Positions 23,501-38,400 of a DNA stretch of 64,000 nucleotides are shown here, one piece after another. The translations under genes were made by a program, and so were the position numbers. The stretch is taken from contig CM055737.1 of NCBI GenBank assembly GCA_029465975.1, forward strand, positions 16,687,645 to 16,751,644. Direction: 5' to 3'. The notes under the pieces were generated by a model. The model ran no database searches. It was given only the letters and a program-made list of their open reading frames with translations, and was not told the origin of the DNA. This DNA is from Dallia pectoralis. Its lineage: Eukaryota; Chordata; Actinopteri; Esociformes; Umbridae. Within the stretch, counting starts at the first letter, position 1, and every line of letters begins with the position of its first letter.

Positions 23501-26500
23501 AATCAATCAAAAAGTTAATTATGCAGTGAAGAAATCAATAAGAGCTGTAATTTCAACTTTTCTAATAGCTTACGGCCACACCACCCTGAAAACGCCTGAT
23601 CTCGGAAGCCAAACAGGGTCGGGCTTGGTTAGTACTTGGATGGGAGACCGCCTAGGAATATCTAGTGTTGTAAGCATTTTGTTATTTTCTTGGCGGGAAG
23701 AAACAATCAATCAAAAAGTTAATTATGCAGTGAAGAAATCAATAACAGCTGTATTTTCAAATGTTCTAATACCCTACGGCCACACCACCCTGAAAACGCC
23801 TGATCTCGGAAACCAAACCGGGTCGGGCTTGGTTAGTACTTGGATGGGAGACCGCCTAGTAATATCTAGTGTTGTAAGCATTTTGTTATTTTCATGGCGG
23901 GAAGAAACAATCAATCAAAAAGTTAATTATGCAGTGAAGATATCAATAAGAGCTGTAATTTCAACTTTTCTAATAGCTTACGGCCACACCACCCTGAAAA
24001 CGCCCGATCTCGTCTGATCTCGGAAGCCAAGCAGGGTCGGGCTTGGTTAGTACTTGGATGGGAGACCGCCTAGGAATATCTAGTGTTGTAAGCATTTTGT
24101 TATTTTCTTGGCGGGAAGAAACAATCAATCAAAAAGTTAATTATGCAGTGAAGAAATCAATAACAGCTGTATTTTCAAATGTTCTAATACCCTACGGCCA
24201 CACCACCCTGAAAACGCCTGATCTCGGAAACCAAACCGGGTCGGGCTTGGTTAGTACTTGGATGGGAGACCGCCTGGGAATATCTAGTGTTGTAAGCATT
24301 TTGTTATTTTCTTGGCGGGAAGAAACAAACAATCAAAAAGTTAATTATGCAGTGAAGAAATCAATAAGAGCTTTATTTTCAAATGTTCTAATACCCTACG
24401 GCCACACCACCCTGAAAACGCCTGATCTCGGAAACCAAACAGGGTCGGGCTTGGTTAGTACTTGGATGGGAGACCGCCTGGGAATATCTAGTGTTGTAAG
24501 CATTTTGTTATTTTCTTGGCGGGAAGAAACAAACAATCAAAAAGTTAATTATGCAGTGAAGAAATCAATAACAGCTGTAATTTCAAACTGTTCTAATAGC
24601 CTACGGCCACACCACCCTGAAAACGCCTGATCTCGGAAGCCAAACAGGGTCGGGCTTGGTTAGTACTTGGATGGGAGACCGCCTAGTAATATCTAGTGTT
24701 GTAAGCATTTTGTTATTTTCTTGGCGGGAAGAAACAATCAATCAAAAAGTTAATTATGCAGTGAAGAAATCAATAAGAGCTGTAATTTCAACTTTTCTAA
24801 TAGCTTACGGCCACACCACCCTGAAAACGCCCGATCTCGGAAGCCAAACAGGGTCGGGCTTGGTTAGTACTTGGATGGGAGACCGCCTAGTAATATCTAG
24901 TGTTGTAAGCATTTCGTTATTTTCATGGCGGGAAGAAACAATCAATCAAAAAGTTAATTATGCAGTGAAGAAATCAATAAGAGCTGTAATTTCAACTTTT
25001 CTAATAGCTTACGGCCACACCACCCTGAAAACGCCCGATCTCTGATCTCGGAAGCCAAGCAGGGTGGGCTTGGTTAGTACTTGGATGGGAGACCGCCTAG
25101 GAATATCTAGTGTTGTAAGCATTTTGTTATTTTCTTGGCGGGAAGAAACAATCAATCAAAAAGTTAATTATGCAGTGAAGAAATCAATAAGAGCTGTAAT
25201 TTCAACTTTTCTAATACCCTACGGCCACACCACCCTGAAAACGCCTGATCTCGGAAACCAAACCGGGTCGGGCTTGGTTAGTACTTGGATGGGAGACCGC
25301 CTAGTAATATCTAGTGTTGTAAGCATTTTGTTATTTTCATGGCGGGAAGAAACAATCAATCAAAAAGTTAATTATGCAGTGAAGAAATCAATAAGAGCTG
25401 TAATTTCAACTTTTCTAATAGCTTACGGCCACACCACCCTGAAAACGCCCTGATCTCGGAAGCCAAGCAGGGTCGGGCTTGGTTAGTACTTGGATGGGAG
25501 ACCGCCTAGGAATATCTAGTGTTGTAAGCATTTTGTTATTTTCTTGGCGGGAAGAAACAATCAATCAAAAAGTTAATTATGCAGTGAAGAAATCAATAAC
25601 AGCTGTATTTTCAAATGTTCTAATACCCTACGGCCACACCACCCTGAAAACGCCTGATCTCGGAAACCAAACAGGGTCGGGCTTGGTTAGTACTTGGATG
25701 GGAGACCGCCTAGTAATATCTAGTGTTGTAAGCATTTTGTTATTTTCATGGCGGGAAGAAACAATCAATCAAAAAGTTAATTATGCAGTGAAGAAATCAA
25801 TAAGAGCTGTAATTTCAACTTTTCTAATAGCTTACGGCCACACCACCCTGAAAACGTCTGATCTCGGAAGCCAAGCAGGGTCGGGCTTGGTTAGTACTTG
25901 GATGGGAGACCGCCTAGGAATATCTAGTGTTGTAAGCATTTTGTTATTTTCTTGGCGGGAAGAAACAATCAATCAAAAAGTTAATTATGCAGTGAAGAAA
26001 TCAATAAGAGCTGTAATTTCAAATTTCTAATAGCTACGGCCACACCACCCTGAAAACGCCTGATCTCGGAAGCCAAACAGGGTCGGGCTTGGTTAGTACT
26101 TGGATGGGAGACCGCCTAGTAATATCTAGTGTTGTAAGCATTTTGTTATTTTCATGGCGGGAAGAAACAATCAATCAAAAAGTTAATTATGCAGTGAAGA
26201 TATCAATAAGAGCTGTAATTTCAACTTTTCTAATAGCTTACGGCCACACCACCCTGAAAACGCCCGATCTCGTCTGATCTCGGAAGCCAAGCAGGGTCGG
26301 GCTTGGTTAGTACTTGGATGGGAGACCGCCTAGGAATATCTAGTGTTGTAAGCATTTTGTTATTTTCTTGGCGGGAAGAAACAATCAATCAAAAAGTTAA
26401 TTATGCAGTGAAGAAATCAATAACAGCTGTATTTTCAAATGTTCTAATACCCTACGGCCACACCACCCTGAAAACGCCTGATCTCGGAAACCAAACCGGG

Positions 26501-29500
26501 TCGGGCTTGGTTAGTACTTGGATGGGAGACCGCCTGGGAATATCTAGTGTTGTAAGCATTTTGTTATTTTCTTGGCGGGAAGAAACAAACAATCAAAAAA
26601 TTAATTATGCAGTGAAGAAATCAATAAGAGCTTTATTTTCAAATGTTCTAATACCCTACGGCCACACCACCCTGAAAACGCCTGATCTCGGAAACCAAAC
26701 CGGGTCGGGCTTGGTTAGTACTTGGATTGGAGACCGCCTGGAAATATCTAGTGTTGTAAGCATTTTGTTATTTTCTTGGCGGGAAGAAACAAACAATCAA
26801 AAAAGTAATTATGCAGTGAAGAAATCAATAACAGCTGTAATTTCAACTCTTCTAATAGCTTACGGCCACACCACCCTGAAAACGCCCGATCTCGGAAGCC
26901 AAACAGGGTCGGGCTTGGTTAGTACTTGGATGGGAGACCGCCTAGTAATATCTAGTGTTGTAAGCATTTCGTTATTTTCATGGCGGGAAGAAACAATCAA
27001 TCAAAAAGTTAATTATGCAGTGAAGAAATCAATAAGAGCTGTAATTTCAACTTTTCTAATAGCTTACGGCCACACCACCCTGAAAACGCCCGATCTTGGA
27101 AGCCAAACATGGTCGGGCTTGGTTAGTACTTGGATGGGAGACCGCCTAGTAATATCTAGTGTTGTAAGCATTTCGTTATTTTCATGGCGGGAAGAAACAA
27201 TCAATCAAAAAGTTAATTATGCAGTGAAGAAATCAATAAGAGCTGTAATTTCAACTTTTCTAATAGCTTACGGCCACACCACCCTGAAAACGCCCGATCT
27301 CGTCTGATCTCGGAAGCCAAGCAGGGTCGGGCTTGGTTAGTACTTGGATGGGGGACCGCCAAGGAATATCTAGTGTTGTAAGCATTTTGTTATTTTCTTG
27401 GCGGGAAGAAACAATCAATCAAAAAGTTAATTATGCAGTGAAGAAATCAATAACAGCTGTATTTTCAAATGTTCTAATACCCTACGGCCACACCACCCTG
27501 AAAACGCCTGATCTCGGAAACCAAACAGGGTCGGGCTTGGTTAGTACTTGGATGGGAGACCGCCTGGGAATATCTAGTGTTGTAAGCATTTTGTTATTTT
27601 CTTGGCGGGAAGAAACAAACAATCAAAAACTTAATAATGCAGTGAAGAAATCAATAAGAGCTGTAATTTAAACTTTTTTAATAGCTTACGGCCACACCAC
27701 CCTGAAAACGCCCGATCTCGTCTGATCTCGGAAGCCAAGCAGGGTCGGGCTTGGTTAGTACTTGGATGGGAGACCGCCTAGGAATATCTAGTGTTGTAAG
27801 CATTTTGTTATTTTCTTGGCGGGAAGAAACAAACAATCAAAAAGTTAATTATGCAGTGAAGAAATCAATAAGAGCTGTAATTTCAACTTTTCTAATAGCT
27901 TACGGCCACAACACCCTGAAAACGCCCGATCTCGGAAGCCAAACAGGGTCGGGCTTGGTTAGTACTTGGATGGGAGACCGCCTAGTAATATCTAGTGTTG
28001 TAAGCATTTCGTTATTTTCATGGCGGGAAGAAACAATCAATCATAAAGTTAATTATGCAGTGAAGAACTCAATAAGAGCTGTAATTTCAACTTTTCTAAT
28101 AGCTTACGGCCACACCACCCTGAAAACGCCCGATCTCGTCTGATCTCGGAAGCCAAGCAGGGTTGGGCTTGGTTAGTACTTGGATGGGAGACCGCCTAGG
28201 AATATCTAGTGTTGTAAGCATTTTGTTATTTTCATGGCGGGAAGAAACAATCAATCAAAAAGTTAATTATGCAGTGGAGAAATCAATAAGAGCTGTAATT
28301 TCAACTTGTCTTATCGCTTACGGCCACACCACCCTGAAATCGCCCGATCTTGGAAGCCAAACATGGTCGGGCTTGGTTAGTACTTGGATGGGAGACCGCC
28401 TAGGAATATCTAGTGTTGTAAGCATTTTGTTATTTTCTTGGCGGGAAGAAACAATCAATCAAAAAGTTAATTATGCAGTGAAGAAATCAATAACAGCTGT
28501 ATTTTCAAATGTTCTAATACCCTACAGCCACACCACCCTGAAAACGCCTGATCTCGGAAACCAAACCGGGTCGGGCTTGGTTAGTACTTGGATGGGAGAC
28601 CGCCTAGTAATATCTAGTGTTGTAAGCATTTCGTTATTTTCATGGCGGGAAGAAACAATCAATCCAAAAGTTAATTATGCAGTGAAGAAATCAATAACAG
28701 CTTTATTTTCAAATGTTCTAATACCCTACGGCCACACCACCCTGAAAACGCCTGATCTCAGAAACCAAACAGGGTCGGGCTTGGTTAGTACTTGGATGGG
28801 AGACCGCCTAGTAATATCTAGTGTTGTAAGCATTTCGTTATTTTCATGGCGGGAAGAAACAATCAATCAAAAAGTTAATTATGCAGTGAAGATATCAATA
28901 AGAGCTGTAATTTCAACTTTTCTAATAGCTTACGGCCACACCACCCTGAAAACGCCCGATCTCGTCTGATCTCGGAAGCCAAGCAGGGTCGGGCTTGGTT
29001 AGTAATTGGATGGGAGACCGCCTAGGAATATCTAGTGTTGTAAGCATTTTGTTATTTTCTTGGCGGGAAGAAACAATCAATCAAAAAGTTAATTATGCAG
29101 TGAAGAAATCAATAACAGCTGTATTTTCAAATGTTCTAATACCCTACGGCCACACCACCCTGAAAACGCCTGATCTCGGAAACCAAACAGGTTCGGGCTT
29201 GGTTAGTACTTGGATGGGAGACCGCCTAGGAATATCTAGTGTTGTAAGCATTTTGTTATTTTCTTGGCGGGAAGAAACAATCAATCAAAAAGTTAATTAT
29301 GCAGTGAAGAAATCAATAAGAGCTGTACTTTCAACTTTTCTAATAGCTTACGGCCACAACACCCGATCTCGGAAGCCAAACAGGGTCGGGCTTGGTTAGT
29401 ACTTGGATGGGAGACCGCCTAGGAATATATAGTGTTGTAAGCATTTTGTTATTTTCATGGCGGGAAGAAACAATCAATCAAAAAGTTAATTATGCAGTGA

Positions 29501-31836
29501 AGAAATCAATAAGAGCTGTAATTTCAACTTTTCTAATAGCTTACGGCCACACCACCCTGAAAACGCCCGATCTCGTCTGATCTCGGAAGCCAAGCAGGGT
29601 CGGGCTTGGTTAGTACTTGGATGGGAGACCGCCTAGGAATATCTAGTGTTGTAAGCATTTTGTTATTTTCTTGGCGGGAAGAAACAATCAATCAAAAAGT
29701 TAATTATGCAGTGAAGAAATCAATAACAGCTGTATTTTCAAATGTTCTAATACCCTACGGCCACACCACCCTGAAAACGCCTGATCTCGGAAACCAAACA
29801 GGGTCGGGCTTGGTTAGTACTTGGATGGGAGACCGCCTGGGAATATCTAGTGTTGTAAGCATTTTGTTATTTTCTTGGCGGGAAGAAACAATCAATCATA
29901 AAGTTAATTATGCATTGAAGAAATCAATAAGAGCTGTAATTTCAACTTTTCTAATAGCTTACGGCCACACCACCCTCAAAACGCCCGATCTCGTCTGATC
30001 TCGGAAGCCAAGCAGGGTTGGTCTTGGTTAGTACTTGGATGGGAGACCGCCTAGGAATATCTAGTGTTGTAAGCATTTTGTTATTTTCATGGCGGGAAGA
30101 AACAATCAATCAAAAAGTTAATTATGCAGTGAAGAAATCAATAAGAGCTGTAATTTCAACTGGTCTTATCGCTACGGCCACACCACCCTGAAATCGCCCG
30201 ATCTCGTCTGATCTCGGAAGCCAAGCAGGGTCGGGCTTGGTTAGTACTTGGATGGGAGACCGCCTAGGAATATCTAGTGTTGTAAGCATTTTGTTATTTT
30301 CTTGGCGGGAAGAAACAATCAATCAAAAAGTTAATTATGCAGTGAAGAAATCAATAACAGCTGTATTTTCAAATGTTCTAATACCCTACGGCCACACCAC
30401 CCTGAAAACGCCTGATCTCGGAAACCAAACAGGGTCGGGCTTGGTTAGTACTTGGATGGGAGACCGCCTGGGAATATCTAGTGTTGTAAGCATTTTGTTA
30501 TTTTCTTGGCAGGAAGAAACAAACAATCAAAAAGTTAATTATGCAGTGAAGAAATCAATAAGAGCTGTTAATTCAACTTTTCTAATAGCTTACGGCCACA
30601 CCACCCTGAAAACGCCCGATCTCGGAAACCAAACAGGGTCGGGCTTGGTTAGTACTTGGATGGGAGACCGCCTAGGAATATCTAGTGTTGTAAGCATTTT
30701 GTTATTTTCTTGGCGGGAAGAAACAAACAATCAAAAAGTTAATTATGCAGTGAAGAAATCAATAAGAGCTGTAATTTCAACTTTTCTAATAGCTTACGGC
30801 CACACCACCCTGAAAACGCCCGATCTCGTCTGATCTCAAAAGGGTTGGGCTTGGTTAGTACTTGGATTGGGAGACCGCCTAGGAATATCTAGTGTTGTAA
30901 GCATTTTGTTATTTTCATGGCGGGAAGAAACAATCAATCAAAAAGTTAATTATGCAGTGAAGAAATCAATAAGAGCTGTAATTTCAACTTTCTAATCGCT
31001 TACGGCCACACCACCCTGAAAACGCCCGATCTCCTGATCTCGGAAGCCAAGCAGGGTCGGGCTTGGTTAGTACTTGGATGGGAGACCGCCTAGGAATATC
31101 TAGTGTTGTAAGCATTTTGTTATTTTCTTGGCGGGAAGAAACAATCAATCAAAAAGTTAATTATGCAGTGAAGAAATCAATAAGAGCTGTAATTTCAACT
31201 TTTCTAATAGCTTACGGCCACACCACCCTGAAAACGCCCGATCTCCTGATCTCGGATGCCAAACAGGGTCGGGCTTGGTTAGTACTTGGATGGGAGACCG
31301 CCTAGGAATATCTAGTGTTGTAAGCATTTTGTTATTTTCTTGGCGGGAAGAAACAATCAATCAAAAAGTTAATTATGCAGTGAAGAAATCAATAAGAGCT
31401 GTAATTTCAATTTCTAATAGCTTACGGCCACACCACCCTGAAAACGCCCGATCTCGTCTGATCTCGGAAGCCAACAGGGTCGGGCTTGGTTAGTACTTGG
31501 ATGGGAGACCGCCTAGGAATATCTAGTGTTGTAAGCATTTTGTTATTTTCTTGGCGGGAAGAAACAATCAATCAAAAAGTTAATTATGCAGTGAAGAAAT
31601 CAATAAGAGCTGTATTTTCAAATTTCTAATAGCTTACGGCCACACCACCCTGAAAACGCCCGATCTCGGAAAGCCAAACAGGGTCGGGCTTGGTTAGTAC
31701 TTGGATGGGAGACCGCCTAGGAATATCTAGTGTTGTAAGCATTTTGTTATTTTCTTGGCGGGAAGAAACAATCAATCAAAAAGTTAATTATGCAGTGAAG
31801 AAATCAATAAGAGCTGTAATTTCAACTTTTCTAATA

Positions 31837-31954
31837 GCTTACGGCCACACCACCCTGAAAACGCCCGATCTCGTCTGATCTCGGAAGCCAAACAGGGTCG
31901 GGCTTGGTTAGTACTTGGATGGGAGACCGCCTAGGAATATCTAGTGTTGTAAGC
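31837..31954 (+). rRNA. 5S rRNA gene, full-length, variant box A
   Basis: Full-length copy with GAAGCCAAACAGGGTCG in box A (one G to A). It lies in the 30.8-34.4 kb zone, where neighbouring copies carry irregular deletions. Confidence 0.88.
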
Positions 31955-33296
31955 ATTTTGTTATTTTCTTGGCGGGAAGAAACAATCAATCAAAAAGTTA
32001 ATTATGCAGTGAAGAAATCAATAAGAGCTGTATTTTCAACTTTTCTAATAGCCTACGGCCACACCACCCTGAAAACGCCCGATCTCGGAAGCCAAACAGG
32101 GTCGGGCTTGGTTAGTACTTGGATGGGAGACCGCCTAGGAATATCTAGTGTTGTAAGCATTTTGTTATTTTCTTGGCGGGAAGAAACAATCAATCAAAAA
32201 GTTAATTATGCAGTGAAGAAATCAATAAGAGCTGTAATTTCAACTTTTCTAATAGCTTACGGCCACACCACCCTGAAAACGCCCGATCTCGGAAGCCAAA
32301 CAGGGTCGGGCTTGGTTAGTACTTGGATGGGAGACCGCCTAGGAATATCTAGTGTTGTAAGCATTTTGTTATTTTCTTGGCGGGAAGAAACAATCAATCA
32401 AAAAGTTAATTATGCAGTGAAGAAATCAATAAGAGCTGTATTTTCAACTTTTCTAATAGCTTACGGCCACACCACCCTGAAAACGCCCGATCTCGTCTGA
32501 AGCCAAACAGGGTCGGGCTTGGTTAGTACTTGGATGGGAGACCGCCTAGGAATATCTAGTGTTGTAAGCATTTTGTTATTTTCTTGGCGGGAAGAAACAA
32601 TCAATCAAAAAGTTAATTATGCAGTGAAGAAATCAATAAGAGCTGTAATTTCAAATTTCTAATAGCTTACGGCCACACCACCCTGAAAACGCCCGATCTC
32701 GTCTGAAACCAAACAGGGTCGGGCTTGGTTAGTACTTGGATGGGAGACCGCCTAGGAATATCTAGTGTTGTAAGCATTTTGTTATTTTCTTGGCGGGAAG
32801 AAACAATCAATCAAAAAGTTAATTATGCAGTGAAGAAATCAATAAGAGCTGTAATTTCAACTTTTCTAATAGCTTACGGCCACACCACCCTGAAAACGCC
32901 CGATCTCTGATCTCGCAGCCAAACAGGGTCGGGCTTGGTTAGTACTTGGATGGGAGACCGCCTAGGAATATCTAGTGTTGTAAGCATTTTGTTATTTTCT
33001 TGGCGGGAAGAAACAATCAATCAAAAAGTTAATTATGCAGTGAAGAAATCAATAAGAGCTGTAATTTCAACTTGTTCTAATAGCCTACGGCCACACCACC
33101 CTGAAAACGCCCGATCTCGTCTGATCTCGGAAGCCAAACAGGGTCGGGCTTGGTTAGTACTTGGATGGGAGACCGCCTAGGAATATCTAGTGTTGTAAGC
33201 ATTTTGTTATTTTCTTGGCGGGAAGAAACAATCAATCAAAAAGTTAATTATGCAGTGAAGAAATCAATAAGAGCTGTAATTTCAACTTTTCTAATA

Positions 33297-33414
33297 GCTT
33301 ACGGCCACACCTCCCTGAAAACGCCCGATCTCGTCTGATCTCGGAAGCCAAGCAGGGTCGGGCTTGGTTAGTACTTGGATGGGAGACCGCCTAGGAATAT
33401 CTAGTGTTGTAAGC
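33297..33414 (+). rRNA. 5S rRNA gene, full-length
   Basis: Full-length copy with a CACCTCCCTG substitution (A to T) in the 5' part, otherwise consensus, with the T4 terminator present. Confidence 0.9.
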
Positions 33415-35371
33415 ATTTTGTTATTTTCTTGGCGGGAAGAAACAATCAATCAAAAAGTTAATTATGCAGTGAAGAAATCAATAAGAGCTGTATTTTCAAA
33501 TTTTCTAATAGCTTACGGCCACACCACCCTGAAAACGCCCGATCTCGGAAGCCAAACAGGGTCGGGCTTGGTTAGTACTTGGATGGGAGACCGCCTAGGA
33601 ATATCTAGTGTTGTAAGCATTTTGTTATTTTCTTGGCGGGAAGAAACAATCAATCAAAAAGTTAATTATGCAGTGAAGAAATCAATAAGAGCTGTAATTT
33701 CAACTTTTCTAATAGCTTACGGCCACACCACCCTGAAAACGCCCGATCTCGTCTGAAAGCCAAGCAGGGTCGGGCTTGGTTAGTACTTGGATGGGAGACC
33801 GCCTAGGAATATCTAGTGTTGTAAGCATTTTGTTATTTTCTTGGCGGGAAGAAACAATCAATCAAAAAGTTAATTATGCAGTGAAGAAATCAATAACAGC
33901 TGTATTTTCAAATGTTCTAATACCCTACGGCCACACCACCCTGAAAACGCCTGATCTCGGAAACCAAACAGGGTCGGGCTTGGTTAGTACTTGGATGGGA
34001 GACCGCCTAGGAATATCTAGTGTTGTAAGCATTTTGTTATTTTCTTGGCGGGAAGAAACAATCAATCAAAAAGTTAATTATGCAGTGAAGAAATCAATAA
34101 GAGCTGTTATTTTCAACTTTTCTAATAGCCTACGGCCACACCACCCTGAAAACGCCCGATCTCTGAAACCAAACAGGGTCGGGCTTGGTTAGTACTTGGA
34201 TGGGAGACCGCCTAGGAATATCTAGTGTTGTAAGCATTTTGTTATTTTCTTGGCGGGAAGAAACAATCAATCAAAAAGTTAATTATGCAGTGAAGAAATC
34301 AATAAGAGCTGTAATTTCAACTTTCTAATAGCTTACGGCCACACCACCCTGAAAACGCCCGATCTCGTCTGATCCAAACAGGGTCGGGCTTGGTTAGTAC
34401 TTGGATGGGAGACCGCCTAGAATATCTAGTGTTGTAAGCATTTTGTTATTTTCATGGCGGGAAGAAACAATCAATCAAAAAGTTAATTATGCAGTGAAGA
34501 AATCAATAAGAGCTGTAATTTCAACTTTTCTAATAGCTTACGGCCACACCACCCTGAAAACGCCCGATCTCGTCTGATCTCGGAAGCCAAGCAGGGTTGG
34601 GCTTGGTTAGTACTTGGATGGGAGACCGCCTAGGAATATCTAGTGTTGTAAGCATTTTGTTATTTTCATGGCGGGAAGAAACAATCAATCAAAAAGTTAA
34701 TTATGCAGTGAAGAAATCAATAAGAGCTGTAATTTCAACTTGTCTAATAGCTTACGGCCACACCACCCTGAAATCGCCCGATCTCGGAAGCCAAACATGG
34801 TCGGGCTTGGTTAGTACTTGGATGGGAGACCGCCTAGGAATATATAGTGTTGTAAGCATTTTGTTATTTTCATGGCGGGAAGAAACAATCAATCAAAAAG
34901 TTAATTATGCAGTGAAGAAATCAATAAGAGCTGTAATTTCAACTTTTCTAATAGCTTACGGCCACACCACCCTGAAAACGCCCGATCTCGTCTGATCTCG
35001 GAAGCCAAGCAGGGTCGGGCTTGGTTAGTACTTGGATGGGAGACCGCCAAGGAATATCTAGTGTTGTAAGCATTTTGTTATTTTCTTGGCGGGAAGAAAC
35101 AATCAATCAAAAAGTTAATTATGCAGTGAAGAAATCAATAACAGCTGTATTTTCAAATGTTCTAAAACCCTACGGCCACACCACCCTGAAAACGCCTGAT
35201 CTCGGAAACCAAACCGGGTCGGGCTTGGTTAGTACTTGGATGGGAGACCGCCTAGTAATATCTAGTGTTGTAAGCATTTTGTTATTTTCATGGCGGGAAG
35301 AAACAATCAATCAAAAAGTTAATTATGCAGTGAAGAAATCAATAAGAGCTGTAATTTCAACTTTTCTAATA

Positions 35372-35489
35372 GCTTACGGCCACACCACCCTGAAAACGCC
35401 CGATCTCGTCTGATCTCGGAAGCCAAGCAGGGTTGGGCTTGGTTAGTACTTGGATGGGAGACCGCCTAGGAATATCTAGTGTTGTAAGC
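35372..35489 (+). rRNA. 5S rRNA gene, full-length, disrupted terminator
   Basis: Full-length body with the GTTGGG variant after box A. The flank reads GCATCTTG, which breaks the T4 run. The next T4 lies about 10 bases further on. Confidence 0.9.
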
Positions 35490-38400
35490 ATCTTGTTATT
35501 TTCTTGGCGGGAAGAAACAATCAATCAAAAAGTTAATTATGCAGTGAAGAAATCAATAACAGCTGTATTTTCAAATGTTCTAATACCCTACGGCCACACC
35601 ACCCTGAAAACGCCTGATCTCGGAAACCAAACCGGGTCGGGCTTGGTTAGTACTTGGATGGGAGACCGCCTAGTAATATCTAGTGTTGTAAGCATTTCGT
35701 TATTTTCATGGCGGGAAGAAACAATCAATCAAAAAGTTAATTATGCAGTGAAGAAATCAATAAGAGCTGTAATTTCAACTGGTCTTATCGCTTACGGCCA
35801 CACCACCCTGAAATCGCCTGATCTCGGAAACCAAACAGGGTCGGGCTTGGTTAGTACTTGGATGGGAGACCGCCTGGGAATATCTAGTGTTGTAAGCATT
35901 TTGTTATTTTCATGGCGGGAAGAAACAATCAATCAAAAAGTTAATTATGCAGTGAAGAAATCAATAAGAGCTGTAATTTCAACTGGTCTTATCGCTTACG
36001 GCCACACCACCCTGAAATCGCCCGATCTCGTCTGATCTCGGAAGCCAAGCAGGGTCGGGCTTGGTTAGTACTTGGATGGGAGACCGCCTAGGAATATCTA
36101 GTGTTGTAAGCATTTTGTTATTTTCTTGGCGGGAAGAAACAATCAAAAAGTTAATTATGCAGTGAAGAAATCAATAACAGCTGTATTTTCAAATGTTCTA
36201 ATACCCTACGGCCACACCACCCTGAAAACGCCTGATCTCGGAAACCAAACAGGGTCGGGCTTGGTTAGTACTTGGATGGGAGACCGCCTGGGAATATCTA
36301 GTGTTGTAAGCATTTTGTTATTTTCTTGGCGGGAAGAAACAAACAATCAAAAAGTTAATTATGCAGTGAAGAAATCAATAAGAGCTGTAATTTCAACTTT
36401 TCTAATACCTTACGGCCACACCACCCTGAAAACGCCCGATCTCGTCTGATCTCGGAAGCCAAGCAGGTTTGGGCTTGGTTAGTACTTGGATTGGAGACCG
36501 CCTAGGAATATCTAGTGTTGTAAGCATTTTGTAAATTTTCTTGGCGGGAAGAAACAATCTATCAAAAAGTTAATTATGCAGTGAAGAAATCAATAACAGC
36601 TGTAATTTCAACTCTTCTAATATCTTACGGGCACACCACCCTGAAAACGCCCGATCTCGTCTGATCTTGCAAGCCAAGCAGGGTCGGGCTAGGTTAGTAC
36701 TTGGATGGGAGACCGTCTAGGAATATCTAGTGTTGTAAGCATTTTGTTATTTTCTTGGCGGGAAGATACAATCAATCAAAAAGTTAATTATGCAGTGAAG
36801 AAATCAATAACAGCTGTATTTTCAAATGTTCTAATACCCTACGGCCACACCACCCTGAAAACGCCTGATCTCGGAAACCAAAAAGGGTCGGGCTTGGTTA
36901 GTACTTGGATGGGAGACCGCCTGGGAATATCTAGTGTTGTAAGCATTTTGTTATTTTCTTGGCGGGAAGAAACAATCAATCAAAAAGTTAATTATGCAGT
37001 GAAGAAATCAATAACAGCTGTATTTTCAAATGTTCTAATACCCTACGGCCACACCACCCTGAAAACGCCTGATCTCGGAAACCAAACAGGGTCGGGCTTG
37101 GTTAGTACTTGGATGGGAGACCGCCTGGGAATATCTAGTGTTGTAAGCATTTTGTTATTTTCATGGCGGGAAGAAACAATCAATCAAAAAGTTAATTATG
37201 CAGTGAAGAAATCAATAAGAGCTGTAATTTCAACTGGTCTTATCGCTTACGGCCACACCACCCTGAAATCGCCTGATCTCGGAAACCAAACAGGGTCGGG
37301 CTTGGTTAGTACTTGGATGGGAGACCGCCTGGGAATATCTAGTGTTGTAAGCATTTTGTTATTTTCATGGCGGGAAGAAACAATCAATCAAAAAGTTAAT
37401 TATGCAGTGAAGAAATCAATAAGAGCTGTAATTTCAACTGGTCTTATCGCTTACGGCCACACCACCCTGAAATCGCCCGATCTCGTCTGATCTCGGAAGC
37501 CAAGCAGGGTCGGGCTTGGTTAGTACTTGGATGGGAGACCGCCTAGGAATATCTAGTGTTGTAAGCATTTTGTTATTTTCTTGGCGGGAAGAAACAATCA
37601 AAAAGTTAATTATGCAGTGAAGAAATCAATAACAGCTGTATTTTCAAATGTTCTAATACCCTACGGCCACACCACCCTGAAAACGCCTGATCTCGGAAAC
37701 CAAACAGGGTCGGGCTTGGTTAGTACTTGGATGGGAGACCGCCTGGGAATATCTAGTGTTGTAAGCATTTTGTTATTTTCTTGGCGGGAAGAAACAAACA
37801 ATCAAAAAGTTAATTATGCAGTGAAGAAATCAATAAGAGCTGTAATTTCAACTTTTCTAATAGCTTACGGCCACACCACCCTGAAAACGCCCGATCTCGT
37901 CTGATCTCGGAAGCCAAGCAGGGTTGGGCTTGGTTAGTACTTGGATTGGAGACCGCCTAGGAATATCTAGTGTTGTAAGCATTTTGTTATTTTCATGGCG
38001 GGAAGAAACAATCAATCAAAAAGTTAATTATGCAGTGAAGAAATCAATAAGAGCTGTAATTTCAACTTGTCTTATCGCTTACGGCCACACCACCCTGAAA
38101 ACGCCCGATCTCGTCTGATCTCGGAAGCCAAGCAGGGTCGGGCTTGGTTAGTACTTGGATAGGCGACCGCCTAGGAATATCTAGTGTTGTAAGCATTTTG
38201 TTATTTTCTTGGCGGGAAGAAACAATCTATCAAAAAGTTAATTATGCAGTGAAGAAATCAATAACAGCTGTAATTTCAACTCTTCTAATAGCTTACGGGC
38301 ACACCACCCTGAAAACGCCCAATCTCGTCTGATCTCGGATGCCAAGCAGGGTCGTGCTTGGTTAGTACTTGGATGGGAGACCGCCTAGGAATATCTAGTG

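Larger units (their letters stand above)
30780..34430 (+). repeat. 5S array zone with irregular deletions in the 5' gene half
   Basis: Within this stretch, neighbouring 5S copies carry several different small deletions at the same place, the repeated GATCTCG segment. Examples are GATCTCCTGATCTCGG near 31030 and 31240, GATCTCGTCTGAAGCC near 32490, GTCTGAAACC near 32702, GATCTCTGATCTCGCAGCC near 32904, GTCTGAAAGCC near 33751, CGATCTCTGAAACC near 34158 and GTCTGATCCAAAC near 34365. The spacers here are unusually uniform. Box C is intact throughout. Confidence 0.8.
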
